Below are positions 22,825-27,845 of a stretch of 27,845 nucleotides of DNA, piece after piece. Position 1 is the first letter of the stretch; each line of letters begins with the position of its first letter. Source of the DNA: CAYLLN01 sp036496265 (GTDB taxonomy: Bacteria; Planctomycetota; Planctomycetia; Pirellulales; Pirellulaceae); assembly GCA_036496265.1 (NCBI GenBank), contig DASXLL010000307.1:1-27845 (forward strand), given 5' to 3'. The notes below the pieces were generated by a model. It did not search any database. It was not told where the DNA came from and saw only the letters and a program-made list of their open reading frames with translations. The translations under genes and the position numbers were made by a program.

Positions 22825-22998
22825 TCAGCGGTCAAAAGTCTTCGTCGTGGTGCTGCCATCCGGTTCAACTGTGACTTCCACGGTGTTTATCTGAACTTTT
22901 GGCGCCTCTGGCTGGTGCTGCTGATTCCAGTACATACCCGCGATAACAGCTATCGCGAGCATGAGCCACAGCAAGTCACGGATCGTGAATCGAAACAT
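22825..22998 (-). CDS. 57-residue membrane protein with FTIRDLLWL leader
   Basis: A short gene. It begins MFRFTIRDLLWLMLAIA, continues as one membrane helix to about residue 23, and ends in a soluble tail containing APKVQINTVEVTVEPDGSTTTK. The leader is almost identical to that of the gene at 24103. The tail looks like a secreted or periplasmic beta-strand segment. It follows the 23226 gene by 12 bp and shares its promoter. Function unknown. Confidence 0.75.
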   Translation of the reverse strand: MFRFTIRDLLWLMLAIAVIAGMYWNQQHQPEAPKVQINTVEVTVEPDGSTTTKTFDR

Positions 22999-23010
22999 GG
23001 AGTTATCGTG

Positions 23011-23226
23011 CTATTCTGGCTCTATCTTCGCCTCATCCGTGGCTAACGTGTTGTCTGTTAAGTCGCCGGTCCCTGGTGCGATGCTGCGAGTAATCAAATC
23101 CACTAATTGATCGAATTGCCATTGGCGGTAGCGCTCCACTACTTTCTGAGGCGCGATCCATGCCCCGGCCAGCACGGGCGGCCCCAGTGCCAGGACGATC
23201 AGCAGCGTGCGGAGTCGGTATCGCAT
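23011..23226 (-). CDS. 71-residue membrane protein with RYRLRTLLIV leader
   Basis: Begins MRYRLRTLLIVLALGPPVLAGAW, a leader and helix recurring in planctomycete short proteins. A basic/aromatic amphipathic stretch (KVVERYRQWQFDQLVDLI) and an acidic tail follow. The ATG at 23226 is 6 bp after TAGAAT of repeat copy d, with TTGGCA 17 bp further upstream. There is no Shine-Dalgarno, so a leaderless mRNA is likely. Function unknown. Confidence 0.8.
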   Translation of the reverse strand: MRYRLRTLLIVLALGPPVLAGAWIAPQKVVERYRQWQFDQLVDLITRSIAPGTGDLTDNTLATDEAKIEPE

Positions 23227-23232
23227 GAACTG

Positions 23233-23261
23233 ATTCTAGGCGGAGCGGCGGCCGCTGCCAA
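23233..23261 (-). promoter_or_regulatory. Sigma70-like promoter embedded in repeat copy d
   Basis: On the minus strand TTGGCA (23256-23261), a 17-bp spacer and TAGAAT (23233-23238); five of six bases match each consensus hexamer. The ATG at 23226 follows the -10 after CAGTTC, so transcription should begin at or next to the start codon. Confidence 0.6.
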
Positions 23262-23313
23262 AGCCACTGGTCAACCACGCCCAACGATCACCAGCGTGCG
23301 GAGGCGATGACGC
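23233..23313 (-). repeat. Array repeat copy d (promoter-like part plus core)
   Basis: 81 bp. The core at 23280-23313 lies 55 bp after the stop of the 23369 gene. It is the farthest of the six from its gene and has GATGACGC for GGTGACGCC. Confidence 0.85.
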
Positions 23314-23368
23314 GTGTGGGGAGGACCGTGAGCATCGAAATAGCCTGTGGTGGAACATTCCTAAAATG

Positions 23369-23713
23369 TTAGGCCACATGCGTCTGATTCTCATCTTCAA
23401 ATCGCCCGTCTGGCCCCATGATAAAACTGCCCGTCACGTCGGGTCTGTAAATCGGGATAAAACCCAGTAACGGCTTCTGAGGTTCTGCTGACAACCCGCC
23501 GCAGACTCGTACATTGCCGTGCGGCTTGTCGTCCCAAAATGCCTGGAACTCCATCTGATACCGTGTGCCATCGAGTGCCGTGCCCTCAGCGTGCTCCAAG
23601 CAATCGTGTTCGCGTCGATCACGCTCAACACGCTCCGAGAGTTGCGCATAGGTCCAGGCGCGGAATTTCGACAAGTGCTCCGATAGGACAGCCTGCATCT
23701 CTTCTTTGCACAT
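23369..23713 (-). CDS. Hypothetical soluble protein
   Basis: 114 residues, no membrane helix, unlike its neighbours. The N-terminal half is helical and charged (VLSEHLSKFRAWTYAQLSERVERDRREHDCLEHAE). The C-terminal half looks beta-rich (YQMEFQAFWDDKPHGNVRVCGGL, LLGFIPIYRPDVTGSFIMGPDGRF). No family recognised. It sits alone between repeat copies d and e. TAGAAT of copy e is 22 bp upstream of the ATG. Confidence 0.7.
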   Translation of the reverse strand: MCKEEMQAVLSEHLSKFRAWTYAQLSERVERDRREHDCLEHAEGTALDGTRYQMEFQAFWDDKPHGNVRVCGGLSAEPQKPLLGFIPIYRPDVTGSFIMGPDGRFEDENQTHVA

Positions 23714-23735
23714 GGCGTGCTAAAGCCTAACCTGA

Positions 23736-23816
23736 TTCTAGGCGAAGCCAGCAGCCGCTACAAATTCCTTCCAAACGACGCCCCAACGATCACCAGCGTG
23801 CGGAGGCGGTGACGCC
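23736..23816 (-). repeat. Array repeat copy e (promoter-like part plus core)
   Basis: 81 bp. The promoter-like part on the minus strand is TTTGTA, 18 bp, TAGAAT (23736-23741). The core at 23782-23816 lies 32 bp after the stop of the 23849 gene. Confidence 0.85.
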
Positions 23817-23848
23817 TTTGGGACCTACCTACGCCGATTTAGAGTCGA

Positions 23849-24103
23849 TTATCTGTTTGATGATTGCTCATCACCTGGCAGCCATCGCAAATAATTCTTT
23901 GGAATGTGAATCTTCTTCGCATTCTTGAGTATCTCCCGTCGCTCGTCATCTGACTTGGCTCCGACGTAGTCGTAGTAGATTTTGAGCGACTCAAACTGTG
24001 CCTTAATTACGCCTTTAGCCTCGCGCCGGTCGAACCACCAGCCGCAGCCCATCGCCACCACCACTATCAGCCAAAGCAAGTCGCGAATTGTGAAGCGGAA
24101 CAT
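23849..24103 (-). CDS. 84-residue membrane protein with FTIRDLLWL leader
   Basis: Begins MFRFTIRDLLWLIVVVAMGCGWWFD: the shared leader plus one membrane helix. A basic, helical soluble tail follows (KGVIKAQFESLKIYYDYVGAKSDDERREILKNAKKIH). The GCGWW.DR end of the helix is typical of this planctomycete group. It follows the 24241 gene by 6 bp and shares the copy f promoter. Function unknown. Confidence 0.8.
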   Translation of the reverse strand: MFRFTIRDLLWLIVVVAMGCGWWFDRREAKGVIKAQFESLKIYYDYVGAKSDDERREILKNAKKIHIPKNYLRWLPGDEQSSNR

Positions 24104-24109
24104 GGTCGA

Positions 24110-24241
24110 TTACTTGCGAGGCGGCGGGGCATCGAAATCAATGGGGAAGGGAGTTGGCGACCACACTGCCAACAAGACGAAGATTACCGCGATGATAACG
24201 AGCCATTCAATTATCGTCAGATTGCGGAATTGGTAACGCAT
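24110..24241 (-). CDS. 43-residue single-helix membrane protein
   Basis: A very short gene. It reads MRYQFRNLTIIEWLVIIAV, a membrane helix to about residue 27, then a Pro-rich tail (SPTPFPIDFDAPPPRK). The ATG at 24241 is 6 bp after TAGAAT of repeat copy f, as for the 23226 gene, and the next gene starts 6 bp after its stop. The regular position within the array supports it as real. Function unknown. Confidence 0.7.
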   Translation of the reverse strand: MRYQFRNLTIIEWLVIIAVIFVLLAVWSPTPFPIDFDAPPPRK

Positions 24242-24247
24242 GACCTG

Positions 24248-24277
24248 ATTCTAGGCGATGCCAGCAACCGCCACAAA
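24248..24277 (-). promoter_or_regulatory. Sigma70-like promoter embedded in repeat copy f
   Basis: On the minus strand TTTGTG, 18 bp, TAGAAT (24248-24253), then CAGGTC and the ATG at 24241. The placement is identical to copy d. Confidence 0.5.
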
Positions 24278-24320
24278 ATTGGTCGCCCAACGATCAGCAG
24301 CGTGCGGAGGCGGTGACACC
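24248..24320 (-). repeat. Array repeat copy f (promoter-like part plus core)
   Basis: 73 bp, the shortest of the four full copies. The core at 24286-24320 (with GATCAGCAG for GATCACCAG) lies 27 bp after the stop of the 24348 gene. Confidence 0.85.
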
Positions 24321-24347
24321 ACCGGATGCCGGCTCAGCGATCAATAA

Positions 24348-25037
24348 TCACGTAATCCGCCGTAGCGTAAGGCTTCTAAAATAATGCCACGCTATCGGAA
24401 CCACGAACAAGGGCGATACGGCGATAACGATGCGTCGAGCGAGGCGAGTCGAAAGCGATAATCGTTGTGGCATTGGCACATACACGGCAAAGATGATTGC
24501 CGCTAAGAACGAAACCGCAACAATTCCCACGAGTATACCAAGCACCGCTCCCTGCCAGGCTGGCAGGCGAACACTCGGGTCCAGGGGAGAAAGGGCACCG
24601 GCAATTCCTCCGAGCAGGCTACCGTGGACAAGGCCCACGAAGACCGGCATTCCCAAAAACGCGCCTAACGAGTCCTCTTCGCCTAGCCGCTCGAATTCAG
24701 CCCATTCAGGGGCGGCTCTCATCAATTCGAGCCGCTGCTCATCCAAATCAAGATGCTGCTCATCTCCGCTCACGCCCGTGGCTTCAGCCGACTCAAGCAT
24801 CCTCATCAATAGCTCGTCCATCCGCTTATCGCGGTCTCTGTCTTTCCAAAATCCGTGACACCAGTCAAAAACCTTCAGGCCCAAGCCCTCGACCAGCTTG
24901 GAGCCAAGACTGCCGATGACGATGCCAACGGCAAGCCATGCTAGGGCTGCATAAAGATTTCGGTCGAACCAGCCGACTAGCGATGCGATAATCCCGCCCC
25001 AAACAGTCCAAACGATTAACAGCCAACGCTCTGGCAT
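24348..25037 (-). CDS. Multi-helix membrane protein, unknown
   Basis: 229 residues. Two N-terminal hydrophobic segments (about 6-22 and 29-47) are followed by a long charged cytosolic-type stretch (about 65-120, DRDRDKRMDELLMRMLESAEATG and LDLDEQRLELMRAAPEW). At least three further helices follow (about 128-146, 163-187, 203-221). Gly-rich helices (VGLVHGSLLGGIAGAL) resemble glycine-zipper membrane proteins. No family recognised. It is the most upstream member of the minus-strand array and is much larger than the others. Confidence 0.72.
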   Translation of the reverse strand: MPERWLLIVWTVWGGIIASLVGWFDRNLYAALAWLAVGIVIGSLGSKLVEGLGLKVFDWCHGFWKDRDRDKRMDELLMRMLESAEATGVSGDEQHLDLDEQRLELMRAAPEWAEFERLGEEDSLGAFLGMPVFVGLVHGSLLGGIAGALSPLDPSVRLPAWQGAVLGILVGIVAVSFLAAIIFAVYVPMPQRLSLSTRLARRIVIAVSPLFVVPIAWHYFRSLTLRRIT

Positions 25038-25387
25038 GGCGGGATTACCTAGTCAACTCTGAATCGTCCTCATCAAACGGACCAAAGATAATTCTACCCG
25101 TCCCCGACTTGTCCCTAAAACCCTTGCTGGACCGCCGCGTCGAACTACACTTTAGGGACAAGGTTTTGCGTGGTTTTCACCGGGGAACACACAAAATCGC
25201 AGCATTCTCGGCCTTCTGCCGCAATGGACCAGACTAGTGAGTCACGATACCGCGTGGCTTGTTTTCGTGCGGTGAATCACGGGGTTCGGCGTTGTCCCCA
25301 TACCGCACAAAAGTCTTGTCCCTGATTCTGACCCCGAATTGATTTCCCAAGGTGTCATCCCAGTCGTTGTAAGACTAGGAGCACCCG
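25038..25387. other. Intergenic region before the recombinase, with repeated CTTGTCCCT motif
   Basis: 350 bp without a gene. A perfect 12-bp inverted repeat is present: CTTGTCCCTAAA (25108-25119) and TTTAGGGACAAG (25151-25162), 31 bp apart. A third CTTGTCCCT occurs at 25315-25323. AGGAG at 25377-25381 is the ribosome site of the recombinase gene. The repeated motif is a candidate binding or attachment site for the recombinase. Confidence 0.6.
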
Positions 25388-26455
25388 ATGCGGAAGCCAT
25401 TCTACAAAGCAAGCCATAAAGCGTACTATGTCCACCACAACGGCAAGGCCGTCAAACTCGGCAAGACCGAATCAGAGGCTATGGCGGCGTGGGCAGCATT
25501 GCAGGGAGTAGAGCCAGCGGCGCAGCCTGAGCAGCCCACGGCCAACGGCCGAACGCTGGGCGCTGTCATCGACGAATGGCTGGGCATGGTGAAGCGGGAC
25601 AAGTCGGCTGCGACCTATGCGAGCTATCAGCGGTATGCCACGGCCTGGAAAGACAAGCACGGCAATCTGTCGGCTGCTGACATTCGGCCTAAGCACATTC
25701 GCGACTTGATTGTGGACAACTACACCGCGCAAGAGAACGGCGAACCATTCAGCGGCAGCGTGCGGGCGCAGGCTGAGAAGGTAACGCTGGGCATCTTTGC
25801 CTGGGCCTTCAAGGAAGAACTGATCGAACGGAATACGGTCAAGGGCTACGAACGGAAGGCCGAATTTGGCAAGCGGAAGGGCTGGATAAATGACGAGCAG
25901 TACGCGAAGTTGTTGGCCGTCTGTTCTGACGAATGCTTCCGGGACTTGCTTGAAGTGCTGTGGCTGACTGGGGCGCGGCCGTTTGAGATTTTCCAGGTAG
26001 AGCGCCGGCATCTTGACCGGGCCAATCGTCGGCTCGTCCTGCGCCGGGCTGACGGCGACAAGGTGAAAGCGAAGCCACGCCAAAAAGACGCCAGCCGAAC
26101 CATTTATCTATCGGAACGGGCGTTTGCGATCATAAGTCGGTTGGCGGACCACTATGAAGCGGGCGTCCTATTCCGCAATCGCATCGGACAGCGGTGGACG
26201 AATGGCAGCACAAGCGGGCGCATGGTCAATCTGACGACGGCAAGCGGGGTTCGCTGTCAGACGACGGGCGAGGCCCCGACGATCTACAACCTACGCCATT
26301 CGTTCGCCACGCTGGGCGCGACCGTGCGAAACATCGACATAGCGACGATGGCCAAACTGCTTGGCCACAAATCGACGAAGATGCTGCTGGAAATTTACGA
26401 CCACCGTGGCGACGATTCGACGTTCATGCTGGGGGCGCTGAAGCTAGTGGCGTAA
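25388..26455 (+). CDS. Tyrosine recombinase / phage-type integrase
   Basis: 355 residues. The N-terminus (MRKPFYKASHKAYYVHHNGKA) looks like a small arm-binding domain as seen in planctomycete integrases; a SAM-like core-binding domain covers about 56-155, and the catalytic domain about 165-350. Catalytic residues: R197 in LTGARPFE, K234 as a candidate beta-hairpin lysine, R303 in YNLRHSFAT, H327 in LLGHKST and nucleophile Y337 in LEIYDH. The usual first His of the HxxR motif is Tyr (Y300). Integron-integrase hallmarks are not seen. The start is set by AGGAG six bases upstream. It is followed by an intrinsic terminator and the TIR gene. The coding strand is less C-rich at third positions than the resident genes, which fits transfer. 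Confidence 0.93.
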   Translation: MRKPFYKASHKAYYVHHNGKAVKLGKTESEAMAAWAALQGVEPAAQPEQPTANGRTLGAVIDEWLGMVKRDKSAATYASYQRYATAWKDKHGNLSAADIRPKHIRDLIVDNYTAQENGEPFSGSVRAQAEKVTLGIFAWAFKEELIERNTVKGYERKAEFGKRKGWINDEQYAKLLAVCSDECFRDLLEVLWLTGARPFEIFQVERRHLDRANRRLVLRRADGDKVKAKPRQKDASRTIYLSERAFAIISRLADHYEAGVLFRNRIGQRWTNGSTSGRMVNLTTASGVRCQTTGEAPTIYNLRHSFATLGATVRNIDIATMAKLLGHKSTKMLLEIYDHRGDDSTFMLGALKLVA

Positions 26456-26472
26456 GCTGATCGACAATTAAG

Positions 26473-26501
26473 GCCCCGGCCGAAACGGCTGGGGCTTTTT
26501 T
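26473..26501 (+). terminator. Intrinsic terminator after the recombinase gene
   Basis: GCCCCGGCCG-AAA-CGGCTGGGGC forms a 10-bp stem (one G-U pair) with a 3-base loop, followed by six T (26496-26501). It lies 17 bp after the recombinase stop and isolates the TIR gene transcriptionally. Confidence 0.92.
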
Positions 26502-26520
26502 CGTTTGTGGGCTGTTCCGC

Positions 26521-26526
26521 TACAAT
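26521..26526 (+). promoter_or_regulatory. Candidate -10 of the TIR gene
   Basis: TACAAT, five of six matches to the consensus, ends 7 bp before the ATG at 26534. No Shine-Dalgarno and no good -35 are seen; the -35 position falls in the T-run of the terminator. Confidence 0.45.
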
Positions 26527-26533
26527 ACGGGCC

Positions 26534-27748
26534 ATGAGCAGCGACGTTCGATCCGCCTTAAATGACCGCCAGAAATCGGCCCTGCGCTGGCTTGCGTGCA
26601 ACGTGGGCGGCCGACCTGATCGACGCGCCATTATCGAACAAACGGAGTTGTCACAGGCCGACTGCGAATACCTGATTCACTTGCTGGAGCGGCGGGGCGG
26701 CTTGAAGGTCGTTCCTGACGCAACGAAAGTCACGTCCGGCCACGTCGAAATCTTGGCGGGCATTCAAGCGCTGGCGGAAGAACTCGACAGCCAGATTTGG
26801 CAACCTAAATCGGAGCGGCAGCCGTCGCCAGCCACTATGGACCTACTGATAAGCTGGTCAAAAACTAAGAGCAGGCAACTTGCCAGCGAGCTTTACCGGT
26901 GGTTGCCATTCGCTTTGCCGGACGTAAAGCCTTGGATGTCTGACAAAGACATTGACAAAGGAACCGAATGGTTCGGCGAGCTTCAGTCGTACTTGGGGCA
27001 GGCCAAGGCTTGCATCATCGTCGTGACTGAAGAAAACGTCCGCTCCCCTTGGCTGTATTACGAGGCGGGCGCGATTGCGACGAAAGGGCCAGACGTTCGA
27101 GTGTACCCCTATCTTGTTGGCGTCGATCCGAGGATTTTGGCAGACGGGCCACTGTCAAAGTTTCAATGCACGGTAGCAAGCAAGGATGATACGCTCGCTC
27201 TGATTCTTTCGATCAACAAGAGATTAAGCATCCCGCACAACGAGCAGCTATTGAAGCAAGCCTTTGCAGCCAACTGGCAAACGCTTGAAGCCGAGCTTGG
27301 ACGAATTGATTCGCTGGCAACGCAAAACCCGGCTGACTTCGTTCACACCGCAATCGACGAATTGGCGGGCACCGTCCTATCATCCGAAGCTAGAACGCTT
27401 TTGATTGAAGGTTCGCAAGACTCAACTGGCACGATACGAACAAGCAAATCAAAGCAAGGAAGTTCGATTTCAACGAACGGCAAGATACTTTTGGCCTTTG
27501 GTGCTGCACCACGGGAAATCACCACTTGGGAAGAATCAATGACCGAACTTATGGACCGGGGCTTGCTCGAATACAAGAGTGATGCCGTGTCATCCGTAAC
27601 TGTTAAGGGGTACAAGGTAGCCGACAAGCTGAGAGAATTACCGTCACATAGAGACCTAGATGAAAATGACATTATCTGCCTACTTGAAGGCCACCTTGCT
27701 CAACATGAGGTGGACCCCAATTGTTGGACAGGTTTTGGGGTTGGTTAA
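26534..27748 (+). CDS. TIR-domain protein with winged-helix-like ends (putative defence effector)
   Basis: 404 residues from the ATG at 26534 (an earlier frame start at 26507 precedes the -10). Residues about 8-65 look like a winged-helix module (RQKSALRWLACNVGG, RAIIEQTELSQADCEYLIHLLERRGGLKVV). A TIR domain follows at about 102-235: MDLLISWSKTKSRQLASELYRWL, DVKPWMSDKDIDKGTEWFGELQ, ACIIVVTEENVRSPWLYYEAGAIA. E177 in WLYYEAG fits the catalytic Glu of NAD-cleaving TIR proteins. The C-terminal 80 residues (GKILLAFGAAPREITTWEESMTELMDRGLLEY...VKGYKVADKL) read as a second winged-helix module. Bacterial TIR proteins commonly deplete NAD or make signal nucleotides during phage defence. The recombinase next door supports a mobile defence cargo. 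What triggers it is not visible. Confidence 0.85.
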   Translation: MSSDVRSALNDRQKSALRWLACNVGGRPDRRAIIEQTELSQADCEYLIHLLERRGGLKVVPDATKVTSGHVEILAGIQALAEELDSQIWQPKSERQPSPATMDLLISWSKTKSRQLASELYRWLPFALPDVKPWMSDKDIDKGTEWFGELQSYLGQAKACIIVVTEENVRSPWLYYEAGAIATKGPDVRVYPYLVGVDPRILADGPLSKFQCTVASKDDTLALILSINKRLSIPHNEQLLKQAFAANWQTLEAELGRIDSLATQNPADFVHTAIDELAGTVLSSEARTLLIEGSQDSTGTIRTSKSKQGSSISTNGKILLAFGAAPREITTWEESMTELMDRGLLEYKSDAVSSVTVKGYKVADKLRELPSHRDLDENDIICLLEGHLAQHEVDPNCWTGFGVG

Positions 27749-27758
27749 GGTGAGACCA

Positions 27759-27797
27759 ACGGCCCGCGAAGACCCCTCACAGGTCTCGCGCGGCCGT
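27759..27797. repeat. Long hairpin after the TIR gene
   Basis: Interrupted 15-bp stem: ACGGCC-CGCG-AGACC on the left and GGTCT-CGCG-GGCCGT on the right, with a 7-base loop and one-base bulges. It begins 11 bp after the TIR stop. No T-run follows, so it may be a Rho-assisted terminator or an end of the mobile unit. Confidence 0.5.
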
Positions 27798-27845
27798 GGG
27801 GCTACGGACACGTATCGGGTCAGAAAAGCGGTTTCCTGAGTAAGT

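Noticed and set aside
21781..24320. CRISPR array
   Set aside because: Repeats are about 300-650 bp apart with real coding frames between them, and no short equal spacers or cas genes are present.
21781..26455. True integron (attC cassettes plus intI)
   Set aside because: GTTGGGC matches the core motif, but a paired RYYYAAC/GTTRRRY site with attC-like symmetry is not found in every unit, and the recombinase lacks visible IntI features. Kept only as a resemblance.
1..27845. tRNA or rRNA genes, for example as an integration target beside the recombinase
   Set aside because: No cloverleaf with a T-arm GTTCRA-type box and acceptor pairing was found on either strand by reading; a covariance-model scan was not possible here.

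Overview
The window looks like chromosomal DNA of a planctomycete, most likely of the Pirellulales/Gemmatales type. This rests on family content: a PSCyt1/DUF1549/DUF1553 cytochrome gene followed by a DUF1501 gene, a DUF1559 prepilin-like protein, a DUF1080 protein, Tat-exported proteins and several short membrane proteins starting with an FTIRDLLW- or RLRTLLIV-type leader. No rRNA, tRNA or CRISPR array was found.

Layout. 1-4076 (minus): a c-type cytochrome-domain protein and the 5' part of a DUF1501 gene, with a long inverted repeat between them. 4314-5670 (plus): cmk and plsC, overlapping. 6222-7244: a DUF1559 pseudopilin whose N-terminus is built from 15-bp repeats with several in-frame ATGs. 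7590-9638: an exported serine beta-lactamase-like hydrolase and an HELGH (M50-like) membrane protein. 9699-11301: a vapBC-type toxin-antitoxin pair and a three-zinc-ribbon protein, followed at 11355-11569 by the 3' remnant of a second copy of the M50-like gene. 11845-13223: a membrane protein and a nucleoside 2-deoxyribosyltransferase-like protein. 13309-17553 (minus): an AMP-forming ligase and an aldehyde dehydrogenase-fold protein that could act together on a carboxylic acid, separated by a hypothetical gene and a second PIN toxin-antitoxin pair; two small genes follow downstream. 17738-21686: two exported proteins, a methyltransferase plus GT25 glycosyltransferase pair, and a DUF1080 protein.

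21781-25037 is the most unusual part. Minus-strand genes for small, mostly membrane-anchored proteins are separated by a direct repeat present six times. Every copy has a conserved core lying 2-55 bp after a stop codon. In four copies it also has a second part that reads as a sigma70-like promoter (TTTG/TTGGCA, 17-18 bp, TAGAAT), in two cases placed exactly 6 bp before the next ATG. Each module therefore looks like promoter + one or two genes + hairpin. This resembles an integron cassette array in outline, but the full attC signature is not met.

25388-27748 (plus) is a mobile or defence-type unit: a phage-type tyrosine recombinase, a strong intrinsic terminator, and a TIR-domain protein with winged-helix-like flanks. 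The intergenic region before the recombinase has a perfect 12-bp inverted repeat and a third copy of its CTTGTCCCT part.

A recurring feature is a -10-like hexamer 6-7 bp before an ATG with no Shine-Dalgarno (9699, 23226, 24241, 26534 and possibly 7590), which suggests leaderless transcripts. All functional calls are from reading the sequence; no searches were run.
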